NCBI RefSeq assembly: GCF_018729255.1
Contig: NZ_CP076060.1
Location: 1,364,001-1,428,000 of the forward strand
Length of the DNA: 64,000 nucleotides
Source: Cupriavidus sp. EM10
Lineage (GTDB): Bacteria > Pseudomonadota > Gammaproteobacteria > Burkholderiales > Burkholderiaceae
Direction: 5' to 3'
In this document: one piece after another, positions 1 to 9,110 of the stretch
How positions within the stretch are numbered: the first letter of the stretch is position 1
How the letters are laid out: every line of letters starts with the position of its first letter
Program-made: the position numbers and the translations under genes
The notes under the pieces: generated by a model
Databases searched by the model: none
What the model saw: the letters and a program-made list of their open reading frames with translations, nothing else
Told to the model about the DNA's origin: nothing

Positions 1-1149
1 ATGGCCGGCATGCCGGGGGCCTCGGTCGCCAGCATGGTCGCCGACGCCGATCCGGCCGCCAAAGCAGCGGCCACCGGACCGGACGACATGGCGTTCTGGC
101 TATATTCGTCGGGCTCGACGGGCCGTCCCAAGGGCACGGTCCACACGCACGGCAACCTTTTCCACACGGCCGACCTGTACGCGCGCCGCGTGCTGGACAT
201 CCGCGAAGACGACGTGGTGTTCTCGGCCGCCAAGCTGTTTTTTGCCTACGGACTGGGCAATGCGCTGACGTTTCCGCTGTCGGTCGGCGCCACCACGGTG
301 CTGATGGCCGAGCGGCCGACGCCCCAGGCAGTGTTCCAGCGCCTGACCCGGCATCGGCCGACCGTCTTCTGCGGCGTGCCGACGCTGTTCGCCGGCATGC
401 TGGCGGCCGCCGACCTGCCGCCGCGTGCCGATGTGGCCATGAGGGTGTGCACGTCGGCCGGCGAGGCGCTGCCGCGCGATATCGGCGACCGCTTCCTGGC
501 GCATTTTGGCTGCGACATCCTCGACGGCATCGGCTCCACCGAGATGCTGCATATCTTTCTGTCGAACCGGCCCGGCGAGGTGCGCTATGGCACCACGGGC
601 CGTCCGGTGCCCGGGTACGAGCTGAAGCTGCTGGACGAGCAGGGCGAACCGTGCCCGGCCGGCGAAATCGGCGACCTCTATATCAAGGGACCATCGGCCG
701 CGCTGATGTACTGGTGCAATCGCGACAAGAGCCGCGACACCTTCGTGGGCGCCTGGACGCGCAGCGGCGACAAGTACGTCCGCGATGCCGACGGCTACTA
801 CACCTATGCAGGCCGCAGCGACGACATGCTCAAGGTGGGCGGCATCTATGTGTCGCCGTTCGAGGTGGAGGCGGCGCTGGCCCGGCATCCGGCCGTGCTG
901 GAGGCCGCGGTGATCGGCGTGGCCGATGCCGATGACCTGATCAAGCCCAAGGCGTTCGTGGTGCTGCGCCCGGGCCAGCACTGGCACGACGGCATGGCGG
1001 CCGAGCTGCAGGCGTTCGTCAAGGCGAAACTGGCGCCGTACAAGTATCCACGGCAGATCGAATGCGTGGAGGAATTGCCAAAGACGGCCACCGGCAAGAT
1101 ACAGCGGTTCCGGCTGCGCCAGCGTGAGGAAGCCGCGCGGCTGTCGTGA
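1..1149 (+). CDS. bclA: Benzoate-CoA ligase family protein, C-terminal part (5' end outside window)
   Basis: Adenylate-forming ligase that would convert an aromatic acid (benzoate or a hydroxybenzoate) plus ATP and CoA to the aryl-CoA thioester. The frame is open from base 1, and 382 residues are visible against roughly 520-530 in the family, so the N-terminal quarter is missing and the ATG at base 1 is probably internal. The AMP-binding loop YSSGSTGRPKGTVHTHG lies at about residues 35-51, followed by the acyl-binding region GVPTLFAGML, the motif DGIGSTEMLHIF, the hinge YTYAGRSDDMLKVGG and the C-terminal catalytic lysine in LPKTATGKIQRF. An ABC importer of the aromatic/branched-chain type follows, which fits an aerobic aryl-CoA (box-type) pathway. 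Exact substrate is inferred. Confidence 0.85.
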   Translation: MAGMPGASVASMVADADPAAKAAATGPDDMAFWLYSSGSTGRPKGTVHTHGNLFHTADLYARRVLDIREDDVVFSAAKLFFAYGLGNALTFPLSVGATTVLMAERPTPQAVFQRLTRHRPTVFCGVPTLFAGMLAAADLPPRADVAMRVCTSAGEALPRDIGDRFLAHFGCDILDGIGSTEMLHIFLSNRPGEVRYGTTGRPVPGYELKLLDEQGEPCPAGEIGDLYIKGPSAALMYWCNRDKSRDTFVGAWTRSGDKYVRDADGYYTYAGRSDDMLKVGGIYVSPFEVEAALARHPAVLEAAVIGVADADDLIKPKAFVVLRPGQHWHDGMAAELQAFVKAKLAPYKYPRQIECVEELPKTATGKIQRFRLRQREEAARLS

Positions 1150-1176
1150 CGGCTGGTTCGAAAGGCAGGCACCGAC

Positions 1177-2010
1177 ATGGGCAGGGATGGTGACATGGGC
1201 AGCGAACTGGTTCGGATTCCGTTCGATGGGCGGCAGATCGACATCGAGTATCAATGGCTGCGACCCGGACGCGAGCGGCGCCCGCTGGTGGTATTCCTGC
1301 ACGAGGGCCTGGGCTCGATCAGCATGTGGCGCGATTTCCCGCGCCAGTTCTGCGAGGCCGGCGATTTCCGGGGCCTGGTCTTCTCGCGCTATGGCTACGG
1401 GCGCTCCACGCCCCGGCCGCACGACGAGAAATGGGGCGTCGATTTCATGCATCGGCAGGCCCGCGAGGCGCTGCCCGCGCTGTTCGAGGCGCTGGGCATT
1501 GGCCCCGGCCGGCCGCACGGCACGCCCTGGCTGATGGGCCATAGCGACGGCGGATCGATCGCACTGATCTACGCGGCAAGCTTTCCCGATGCGCTGGACG
1601 GCCTGACCGTGCTGGCGCCGCATATCGTCGTCGAAGACCTGTCGGTGCGCAGCATTGCCGCCACGCGCGAGACGTACCTGCACACCGACCTGCGCGCGCG
1701 CCTGGCGCGCCACCACGGCGACGTGGATTCGGCCTTCTGGGGCTGGAACGATATCTGGCTCGACCCGGCATTTCGCCAGTTCGACCTGCGTCCGCTGCTG
1801 GACGGCATCCGCTGCCCGGTGCTGGCCGCGCAGGGCGAGGACGACGAATACGGCACGATGGCCCAGATCGAGGGTATCCAGCGATATGCCCCGCAAACCG
1901 TACTGCTTAAACTCGCGCGCTGTGGGCATTCGCCGCACCGCGACCAGGCGGGCGCATTGACGGCTGCGACCGCGGCGTTTATAACTGCAAATACTTCAAT
2001 CCTAAAATAA
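1177..2010 (+). CDS. Alpha/beta-fold hydrolase in aromatic-acid cluster
   Basis: A 277-residue alpha/beta hydrolase. The core strand pattern LVVFLHEGLGSISMWRDFP carries the oxyanion region. The nucleophile elbow reads GHSDGGS, with Ser as nucleophile, and a late CGHSPHRDQ supplies the catalytic His. It starts 27 bases after the CoA ligase stop. An in-frame ATG at 1195 has a better-placed GCAGGGA and may be the true start, giving 271 residues. Its position between an aryl-CoA ligase and an aromatic uptake system suggests it hydrolyses a lactone, ester or CoA-thioester intermediate of that pathway. That role is inferred from context, since the sequence does not identify a substrate. Confidence 0.8.
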   Translation: MGRDGDMGSELVRIPFDGRQIDIEYQWLRPGRERRPLVVFLHEGLGSISMWRDFPRQFCEAGDFRGLVFSRYGYGRSTPRPHDEKWGVDFMHRQAREALPALFEALGIGPGRPHGTPWLMGHSDGGSIALIYAASFPDALDGLTVLAPHIVVEDLSVRSIAATRETYLHTDLRARLARHHGDVDSAFWGWNDIWLDPAFRQFDLRPLLDGIRCPVLAAQGEDDEYGTMAQIEGIQRYAPQTVLLKLARCGHSPHRDQAGALTAATAAFITANTSILK

Positions 2011-2085
2011 TTGGCGACGACGCCGGGCCGGCACCGGTCCGGTGCGTGCGGCGCCATCGGCTTCAGACCACCAGGAGGAGATTCC

Positions 2086-3306
2086 ATGCATCGCAATGCA
2101 TTGCGCAGGCTGCTGCACGCGCGTCGTCTGTCCGTCGTCACGCTGGCCGCCAGCGCGCTGCTGGCCGCCGGCACCGCTGCCGTGGCGCAGACCGCGCCGG
2201 CCGCCGCCGGGGCCGCCGGCAAGGTCAAGGTGGGCTTCATGCTGCCGTACACGGGCACCTATGCGGCGCTGGGCACGGCCATCGAGAACGGCTTCCGCAT
2301 GTATGTGCAGCAGCAGGGCGGAAAGCTGGGCGGGCGCGATGTGGAGTACTTCAAGGTGGACGATGAATCGGACCCGGCCAAGGCCCCGGAAAACGCCACC
2401 AAGCTGATCCGGCGTGACCAGGTGGATGTGGTGGTTGGCACCGTGCACTCGGGCGTGCAGATGGGCATCGTCAAGGTGGCCAAGGAAAACAACACGCTGC
2501 TGATCATCCCGAATGCGGGCGTGGACGAAGCCACCGGCCCGCTGTGCGGCCCGAACATCTTCCGCTCGTCGTTCTCGAACTGGCAGCCGGGCTATGCCAT
2601 GGGCCACGTGCTTGCCGAACGCGGCATGAAGAAGGTGGTCACGCTGACCTGGAAATACGCGGCCGGCGAGCAGTCGGTCAAGGGCTTCAAGGAAGCCTTC
2701 GAGGCCAAGGGCGGCAAGGTGGTCAAGGAACTGAGCCTGCCGTTCCCGAACGTCGAGTTCCAGGCGCTGATTACGGAAGTGGCGTCGCTGAAGCCGGACG
2801 CCGTGTTCGTGTTCTTTGCCGGCGGCGGGGCGGTCAAGTTCGTGAAGGACTGGCAGGCCGCCGGCCTGAAGGACAAGATTCCGCTGTATGGCTCCGGCTT
2901 CCTGACCGATGGCACGCTGGAGGCCCAGGGCGCCGCTGCCCAGGGGCTGGAGACCACGCTGCACTACGCCGATGGCCTGAGCAACGCGCGCGACAAGGCC
3001 TTCCGCCTGGACTACGCCAAGACGTACAAGCTGCAGCCGGACGTCTACGCCGTGCAGGGCTACGACGCCGCGCAGTTGCTGGCCGCCGGCGCCAACGCGG
3101 TCAAGGGCGACATGACGCGCAAGCCGGACATCATCAAGGCCATGGAGGCGGCCAAGGTGGACAGCCCGCGCGGCGCGTTCACGTTGTCGAAGGCACACAA
3201 CCCGGTGCAGGACTTCTACCTGCGCAAGGTCGAGGGCCGCGAGAACAAGGTCAGTACCGTGGCGGTGAAGGCGCTGGCCGATCCGGCACGCGGCTGCCGG
3301 CTCTGA
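2086..3306 (+). CDS. ABC transporter periplasmic substrate-binding protein (branched-chain amino acid/aromatic type)
   Basis: Periplasmic binding protein of the Leu/Ile/Val-binding family, 406 residues. ATG 2086 is chosen because it follows a strong AGGAGGAG at 2073-2080. The upstream in-frame extension lacks a ribosome site and would bury the signal peptide. The N-terminus has basic residues, a hydrophobic run VVTLAASALLAAGTAAVA and an AQ-type cleavage region. The mature part has the family features VKVGFMLPYTGTYAALG and an inner hinge SGVQMGIVKVAKENNT. It is the first gene of a five-gene importer whose neighbour is an aryl-CoA ligase, so an aromatic acid such as benzoate is a likelier ligand than an amino acid (inference). 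Confidence 0.88.
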   Translation: MHRNALRRLLHARRLSVVTLAASALLAAGTAAVAQTAPAAAGAAGKVKVGFMLPYTGTYAALGTAIENGFRMYVQQQGGKLGGRDVEYFKVDDESDPAKAPENATKLIRRDQVDVVVGTVHSGVQMGIVKVAKENNTLLIIPNAGVDEATGPLCGPNIFRSSFSNWQPGYAMGHVLAERGMKKVVTLTWKYAAGEQSVKGFKEAFEAKGGKVVKELSLPFPNVEFQALITEVASLKPDAVFVFFAGGGAVKFVKDWQAAGLKDKIPLYGSGFLTDGTLEAQGAAAQGLETTLHYADGLSNARDKAFRLDYAKTYKLQPDVYAVQGYDAAQLLAAGANAVKGDMTRKPDIIKAMEAAKVDSPRGAFTLSKAHNPVQDFYLRKVEGRENKVSTVAVKALADPARGCRL

Positions 3307-3337
3307 TCCGGTCCCGGGCGGCGCGGCCGGTTTCACG

Positions 3338-4204
3338 ATGGATATCGTTTCCTTCCTCATCCAGTGCCTGAACAGCGTGCAGTACGGCCTGCTGCTGTTC
3401 CTGGTGGCCAGCGGGCTGACGCTGATCTTCGGCATCATGGGCGTGATCAACCTGGCCCATGGCAGCTTCTACATGCTGGGCGCCTACCTGGCGTTCACGC
3501 TGGCCAGCCTGACCGGCAACCTGTTTATCGCGCTGCCACTGGGCATCGTGCTGGCGGTGCTGTTCGGCTACCTGCTCGAATGGGCGTTCTTCAGCTACCT
3601 GTACCAGCGTGATCACCTGCAGCAGGTGCTGATGACCTACGGGCTGATCCTGGTCTTCGAGGAGTTGCGCAGCATCCTGGTGGGCGACGATGTCCACGGC
3701 GTGCCCGTGCCGGCGCTGCTGGACGGCGCGCTGCCGATCGGCAACGACATGACGTATCCGGTCTATCGGCTGTTCATCTCGGCGGTCTGCCTGCTGGTGG
3801 CGGGCGCGATGTACTACGTGATCCGCCGCACGCGGGTGGGCATGATGATTCGTGCCGGCGCCACCAACCGCGAGATGGTGCAGTCGCTGGGCGTCAACGT
3901 GACCGTGCTGTACCGCTTCGTGTTCGCGCTGGGCGTGGCGCTGGCCGTGCTGGCCGGGATGATCGCGTCGCCGGTGTCGTCGGTGTATCCGGGCATGGGC
4001 GGGCAGGTGCTGATCATCTGCTTCGTGGTGGTGGTGATTGGCGGGATCGGGTCGGTCAAGGGGGCGTTGGTGGCGTCGCTGCTGATCGGCTTTGTCGATA
4101 CGTTCGGCAAGGTGTTCTGGCAGGACGCCGCCGGCGTGCTGGTGTACCTGCTGATGGCCGTGATCCTGCTGTGGAAGCCCCAAGGGCTGTTCCGCGCGGG
4201 TTGA
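3338..4204 (+). CDS. Branched-chain-type ABC transporter permease (LivH-like)
   Basis: Inner-membrane permease of 288 residues, almost entirely hydrophobic with about eight membrane segments. The LivH signature GLTLIFGIMGVINLAHGSFYMLGAY lies near residues 25-50 and the ATPase-coupling loop GVALAVLAGMIASP is in the second half. It follows the binding protein by 31 bases and precedes the LivM-like permease by 13. It should pair with that protein to form the membrane channel of an aromatic-acid importer (inference from the aryl-CoA ligase upstream). Confidence 0.9.
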   Translation: MDIVSFLIQCLNSVQYGLLLFLVASGLTLIFGIMGVINLAHGSFYMLGAYLAFTLASLTGNLFIALPLGIVLAVLFGYLLEWAFFSYLYQRDHLQQVLMTYGLILVFEELRSILVGDDVHGVPVPALLDGALPIGNDMTYPVYRLFISAVCLLVAGAMYYVIRRTRVGMMIRAGATNREMVQSLGVNVTVLYRFVFALGVALAVLAGMIASPVSSVYPGMGGQVLIICFVVVVIGGIGSVKGALVASLLIGFVDTFGKVFWQDAAGVLVYLLMAVILLWKPQGLFRAG

Positions 4205-4217
4205 GCAGGGAAGGGAC

Positions 4218-5282
4218 ATGCAAACCGATATCTCGACGACCCCGCCCCAGGCAGTGCGGCGCCCCGCGTGGCTGGCCGCGGCAGGGTGGGTCATCGCGCT
4301 GGCCGTGCTGTGCGCGGTACCGCTGCTGCTGACCGCCGACAGCCACAAGTACTACATCGAGCTGCTCAGCAAGGTGATGATCATGGCGATCTTCGCGCTG
4401 TCGCTGCAGCTGCTGATCGGCTACACGGGGCTGGTCAGCCTGGGGCATGCGGCCTATTTCGCCATGGCCGCCTACGCCACGGCGATGCTGGCGCCGCAGG
4501 GCGGGGCGGGCAACGGCTGGCTGCTGATGCTGGGCGCCGTGGGCGCTGCCGGCCTGCTGGCGCTGGTGGTGGGCGCCATGGTGCTGCGCACGCGCGGCAT
4601 CTACTTCATCATGGTCACGCTGGCCTTTGCGCAGATGGTGTATTTCGTGTTCCACGACACCAGGATCGCCGGGGGCAGCGATGGCACCTATATCTACTTC
4701 CGGCCCGAATTCGGACTGTTCTCGGAACTGCCGCTTACGGTGAACGACCCGGTGCGGTTCTACTGGCTCGTGCTGGCCGCGCTGGTGGTGACGGTGGCCC
4801 TGCTGGCGCTGCTGCTGCGCTCGCGTTTCGGCCACGCGCTGGTTGGTATCCGCCATAACGAGCAGCGCATGCGCGCGGCCGGCTTCGGCACCTATCGCTA
4901 CCAGCTGGGCGCGTTCGTGGCCGGCGGCATGCTGGCCGGGCTGGCGGGCTTTCTGTATGCGATCCAGTTCGGCTTCGTGAATCCCGAGATCGCGTCGTGG
5001 CACCAGTCGGGCAACGCGATGCTGATGGTGATCCTCGGTGGCGTCGGCAGCCTGGCGGGCGCTGTGCTGGGCGCGTTCTCGTTCGTGCTGCTGGCCGAAT
5101 GGTTCGGCACGCTGAGCAAGCACTGGCAGTTGCTGATGGGCGGCTTCATCATCGTCGCGGTGGCACTGCTGCCGCGCGGGCTGGTCAGCGTGCCGGCGGT
5201 GCTGCGGCAGCGGTCGCCGCGCCGGGCGCGCCGCAGTGCCGGGGCCGCCGACCCGAACGCGCAGAGCCGGGAGGCCGTATGA
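4218..5282 (+). CDS. Branched-chain-type ABC transporter permease (LivM-like)
   Basis: Second permease of the importer, 354 residues. It has an N-terminal cytoplasmic stretch, about nine hydrophobic segments, the LivM-type motif GYTGLVSLGHAAYFAMAAY and the coupling region GIRHNEQRMRAAGF. The basic C-terminal tail RQRSPRRARRSAGAADPN is longer than usual and low in hydrophobicity. The stop codon overlaps the next start (ATGA at 5279-5282), indicating translational coupling with the ATPase gene. Confidence 0.9.
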   Translation: MQTDISTTPPQAVRRPAWLAAAGWVIALAVLCAVPLLLTADSHKYYIELLSKVMIMAIFALSLQLLIGYTGLVSLGHAAYFAMAAYATAMLAPQGGAGNGWLLMLGAVGAAGLLALVVGAMVLRTRGIYFIMVTLAFAQMVYFVFHDTRIAGGSDGTYIYFRPEFGLFSELPLTVNDPVRFYWLVLAALVVTVALLALLLRSRFGHALVGIRHNEQRMRAAGFGTYRYQLGAFVAGGMLAGLAGFLYAIQFGFVNPEIASWHQSGNAMLMVILGGVGSLAGAVLGAFSFVLLAEWFGTLSKHWQLLMGGFIIVAVALLPRGLVSVPAVLRQRSPRRARRSAGAADPNAQSREAV

Positions 5283-6046
5283 CCCAGTCCGCCATGGCCC
5301 CGGTGATGCAGGCCGACATGCTGTCGCGCCGCTTTGGCGGCCTGACCGCCGTCAACCAGGTCGACCTGTCACTGCACCTCAATGAAATCCATGCGGTGAT
5401 CGGCACCAACGGCGCCGGCAAGTCGACGCTGATCAACCTGCTGTCCGGTGAGCTGCCGCCCACCGAAGGCCGGCTGTACCTGCAGGGGCAGGAAGTTACC
5501 GGCTGGGCGCAGCCGAAGCTGGCGCGCCACGGGGTGGGTCGCAGCTACCAGCGCAACAATATCTTCCTGCCGCTGACCGTGCGCGAGAACTGCCGGCTGG
5601 CGGCGCAATCGCGCGCCCAGCGGGCGTGGCGGCTGTGGGAATCCGCGCAGGGCTGCCGCACCAGCCGCGCGCTTGCCGACGAGGCGCTGGAACGCGCCGG
5701 CCTGGCGCAGCACGCGGGACGCGTGGCCAGCGAGCTGGCGCACGGCCAGAAGCGCCAGCTGGAAGTGGCGATGTGCCTGGCCACCGAGCCGGTGGCGCTG
5801 TTGCTGGACGAACCGCTGGCTGGCATGGGCGCCGAGGAATCGGCGCGCATGCTCGACCTGCTGCGCGGGCTGCGCGAAGGCCACGCCATCCTGCTGGTCG
5901 AACACGATATGGAAGCCGTATTCGCCGTGGCCGACCGCATCACGGTCATGGTCAACGGCACGGTCATTGCGTCGGGCGACCCCGCCAGCATCCGCGCCAA
6001 CCGCGAGGTGCAGCTGGCGTACCTGGGCGAGGAGGCCGAAGCATGA
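5279..6046 (+). CDS. ABC transporter ATP-binding protein (LivG-like)
   Basis: Cytoplasmic ATPase of 255 residues. Walker A is GTNGAGKSTL, the signature motif appears as the LivG variant ELAHGQKRQLEVA, Walker B is LLLDEPLAG and the H-loop is LVEHDMEAVF. The start at 5279 overlaps the permease stop in ATGA, preceded by GGGAGG at 5269-5274. A long upstream in-frame extension is spurious. It forms a heterodimer with the following LivF-like ATPase, as in branched-chain importers. Confidence 0.9.
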   Translation: MTQSAMAPVMQADMLSRRFGGLTAVNQVDLSLHLNEIHAVIGTNGAGKSTLINLLSGELPPTEGRLYLQGQEVTGWAQPKLARHGVGRSYQRNNIFLPLTVRENCRLAAQSRAQRAWRLWESAQGCRTSRALADEALERAGLAQHAGRVASELAHGQKRQLEVAMCLATEPVALLLDEPLAGMGAEESARMLDLLRGLREGHAILLVEHDMEAVFAVADRITVMVNGTVIASGDPASIRANREVQLAYLGEEAEA

Positions 6047-6759
6047 GCACCACCGCCATCATCGACGCCAGCGGCGTCAACGCCTGGTACGGATCAAGCC
6101 ATGTGCTGCGCGGCATCGATTTCCACGTCAACGCGGGCGAGACCGTCGGGCTGCTGGGCCGCAACGGCATGGGCAAGAGCACGCTGTTGCGTACGCTGCT
6201 GGGCCATGTGCGGGAACGCGCGGGCACGATCCGCGTGGCGGGCCGCGAGATGTCGCGCGCCCGGCCGCACGAGGTGGCCCGGCTTGGCATCGCCTATGTG
6301 CCAGAGGGGCGTGGCATTTTTCCGAATTTGAGCGTGCGCGAGAATCTGGTGATGGCCGCGCGGGCCGGCTGCAATAACCGCAAGGACTGGGACGAGGCCC
6401 GCGTGCTGGACCTGTTTCCGCGCCTCAAGGAACGGCTATCGCACGGCGGTCAGCAGTTGTCGGGCGGCGAGCAGCAGATGCTGTCGATCGGCCGCGCGCT
6501 GATGACCAATCCTGACTGCCTGATCCTGGACGAAGCCACCGAGGGGCTGGCGCCGCGCATCGTCCACGAGATCTGGAACGTGATTGCCACCGTGCGGACG
6601 ACGGGCATCGCGTCGATCGTGGTCGACCGCAACTATCGCGCCGTGCTGGCCCACGCCGACCGCGTGGTCGTGCTCGAAAAGGGCCAGGTCGTCATGGCGG
6701 GGCCGGCCGCCAAGCTGGCCGAAGCGCCGGCCGCGCTGGACCGCTATCTAGGCGTCTGA
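6043..6759 (+). CDS. ABC transporter ATP-binding protein (LivF-like)
   Basis: Second ATPase of the importer, 238 residues, again coupled by an ATGA overlap (6043-6046). Walker A is GRNGMGKSTLL, the signature is QLSGGEQQMLSIGRAL and Walker B is LILDEATEGL. The usual LivF segment after Walker B, which often reads VEQN, is VDRNYRAVL here. That is a conservative family variant and not an obvious inactivation. This is the last gene of the aromatic-uptake operon. No convincing Rho-independent terminator follows. Confidence 0.9.
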   Translation: MSTTAIIDASGVNAWYGSSHVLRGIDFHVNAGETVGLLGRNGMGKSTLLRTLLGHVRERAGTIRVAGREMSRARPHEVARLGIAYVPEGRGIFPNLSVRENLVMAARAGCNNRKDWDEARVLDLFPRLKERLSHGGQQLSGGEQQMLSIGRALMTNPDCLILDEATEGLAPRIVHEIWNVIATVRTTGIASIVVDRNYRAVLAHADRVVVLEKGQVVMAGPAAKLAEAPAALDRYLGV

Positions 6760-7152
6760 CACGTCCGCAGCGCCTGACACCCGTTTGAAAAAAAGTAACG
6801 TATCAGACATTCGCTGTCGTGCCTTCGCAACGTCGCGACAGTGGGTGGGACCACCCTTCGGCCATTGGTGGGCCTTGACCATGTCTCGCTTCTTTCCCAT
6901 GCTTGATCGGTCGCGCCCGACGACGTCGGCATTTCCACAGTGGTCGCCGCACGACTCTTCATCTAGAATGCGCGCGTTTGTGCAACGCAATAGAAACTGA
7001 GAAGGCCAACACGCCCCATCGGGGACCGGAGCCGCTAGCGTGAGAGAAATCGTGCCTGCTAAAGCACTTTGGAGGGACTGTCGACTGGCGCCACGCCAGC
7101 GCAGCCAAAGGCAGGCACCGGAGGCGCGAGCCGGTTCCCCCGACCCAATTCC
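6760..7152 (+). other. Intergenic region between the aromatic importer and kup (393 bases)
   Basis: No credible gene. Short frames on both strands here lack family features. A TAGAAT hexamer at 6964-6969 could be a -10 element for kup, but no good -35 sits 16-18 bases upstream. It would leave a leader of roughly 180 bases before the kup ATG. I recognise no known riboswitch in that leader. Confidence 0.4.
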
Positions 7153-9053
7153 ATGACCCAATCCGCAACCACCAGCCATTATTTCGTCGAAAGCCCGAGC
7201 ACCCGTACGCTCGTGATCGGCGCGATCGGCGTCGTCTTTGGCGACATCGGTACCAGCCCCCTGTATTCGCTGAAGGAGTGTTTCAGCAAGGACCACGGCA
7301 TTCCCTTCAGCCCCGAAGCGGTGCTGGGCATCATCTCGCTGCTGTTCTGGGCGATGATCGTCGTGGTGTCGATCAAGTACGTGCTGTTCGTGATGCGTGC
7401 CGACAATAACGGCGAAGGCGGGGTGCTGGCGCTGATGGCGCTGGCCTTGCGTACCGCGGCGCCACGCTCGCGCATGGCCCGGCTGATCATGATGTCGGCC
7501 ATCTTTGGGGCCTGCATGTTCTATGGCGACGCGGTGATCACGCCGGCCATCTCGGTGCTGTCGGCCGTGGAGGGGCTTGAGATTGCCGCGCCGGCGCTGT
7601 CGCACTTCGTGATCCCGATCACGCTGTCGATCCTGTGCGTGCTGTTCTTCATCCAGCGCCACGGCACCAGTGCCGTGGGCAAGCTGTTCGGGCCGATCAT
7701 GGTGGTGTGGTTCCTGGCGCTGGGCGGGCTGGGCATCTTCAACCTGGCGCAGGCGCCGGACATCCTCAAGGCCGTCAATCCCTGGTACGGCATCTCGTTC
7801 CTGATCGAGCACTCGCTGCTGGCCTTCATCGTGCTGGGCAGCGTGTTTCTGGTGCTGACCGGCGCCGAGGCGCTGTACATCGACATGGGTCACTTTGGCG
7901 CCAAGCCCATCCGCTATGGCTGGTTTGCGCTGGTGATGCCTTGCCTGATGCTGAACTACTTCGGCCAGGGCGCGCTGCTGCTGGGCAATCCCCACGCCAT
8001 CGAGAATCCGTTCTACCTGATGGTGCCAGATATGCTGCAGCTGCCGATGGTGCTGCTGGCCACGGCGGCCACGGTCATCGCCTCGCAGGCCGTGATCTCG
8101 GGCGCGTTCTCGCTGACCAGCCAGGCGATCCAGCTGGGATTCCTGCCGCGCATGCGCATCCAGTACACCTCGGCGGCCGAAATCGGCCAGATCTATTTGC
8201 CCGTGATCAACTGGGCGCTGCTGGTGTTGGTGTTCGCCGTGGTGCTGTCGTTCCGCAAGTCCGAGAACCTGGCCGCGGCCTACGGTATCGCCGTGACCAC
8301 CACGATGCTGATCACGACCTTCCTCGCGGTCATCGTCATGCGCCGGTTCTGGAAGTGGAACCGGGTGCTGGTGACGGTGCTGGGTGCGTCGTTCCTGATC
8401 GTCGACCTGTCGTTCTTCGCCGCCAACCTGCTCAAGGTGGCCGAGGGCGGCTGGTTCCCGCTGCTGATGGGCAGCACGGCGTTCTTCCTGCTGATGACCT
8501 GGCACAGCGGCCGCAAGCTGCTGCGGGCGCGCAGCCTGGAGGACGGCATTCCGCTGGAGCCGTTCATTGCCGGCCTGCTGGCCCATCCGCCGCATCGCGT
8601 GGAAGGCACGGCGGTGTTCCTGACCGGCAGTACCGAGTCTGTGCCGGTGTCGCTGCTGCACAATCTCAAGCACAACCGCGTGCTGCATGAGCGCGTGGTA
8701 TTCCTGAGCTTTGTCACGCGCGATATCCCTACGTGGACGACGATCACCGCCTGACCTGCAAGGACCTGGGCGGCGGCGTGTTCATCCTGGCGTCGGAGTA
8801 CGGCTTCAAGGAAACCCCGGACGTGAACCGGGTGCTCGACCTGGCCCAGCGCAAGCTCGACATGCATTTCGAGCTGATGGAGACGTCGTTCTTCATCGCG
8901 CGCGAGACGGTCATCCCGTCAAAGCTGCCCGGGATGTCGATGTGGCGCGAGCGCCTTTTTGCGTGGATGCATCAGAACGGCGCCAAGCCGTCGGACTTCT
9001 TCTCGATCCCGGCCAACCGCGTGGTGGAGCTGGGGACGAAGGTGGAGATCTGA
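7153..9053 (+). pseudogene. kup: Kup potassium uptake protein, frameshifted as read
   Basis: Low-affinity H+/K+ symporter of the inner membrane. The start is ATG 7153 ([11 protein letters not shown]), because the longer frame upstream has no family similarity. The N-terminal signature [17 protein letters not shown] is at about residues 23-39, followed by about 12 hydrophobic segments. The frame reads through [10 protein letters not shown] and then diverges, ending at 8754. The rest of the cytoplasmic domain ([20 protein letters not shown] to [10 protein letters not shown]) continues in another frame to 9053. Adding one C to the CCC at 8727-8729 restores a protein of about 633 residues, the normal Kup length. 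I read this as a one-base deletion, either an assembly error or a real lesion removing the C-terminal 100 residues. Confidence 0.85.
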
Positions 9054-9077
9054 GGTAGAGGGTAAGGCAGGTTTTTG

Positions 9078-9109
9078 CCCCTCTCCCGCATGCGGGAGAG
9101 GGGAGCAAC
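9078..9109. repeat. REP-like palindrome, copy 1
   Basis: Perfect inverted repeat with 12-base arms CCCCTCTCCCGC and GCGGGAGAGGGG around a two-base loop (9078-9103), followed by AGCAAC. The same element with the same AGCAAC tail recurs near 58644. It lies between the convergent ends of kup and tex. No T-run follows on either strand, so it looks like a dispersed extragenic palindrome more than a classical terminator. Confidence 0.75.
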
Positions 9110-9110
9110 A

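Noticed and set aside
6780..7152. Possible riboswitch or small RNA ahead of kup
   Set aside because: The leader is long, but I could match it to no known riboswitch consensus, and c-di-AMP control of Kup is not expected in betaproteobacteria.
8727..8729. Programmed frameshifting as an explanation for the kup break
   Set aside because: No slippery heptamer with a downstream structure is apparent, and the same kind of one-base loss recurs in unrelated genes, so a shared technical cause is simpler.
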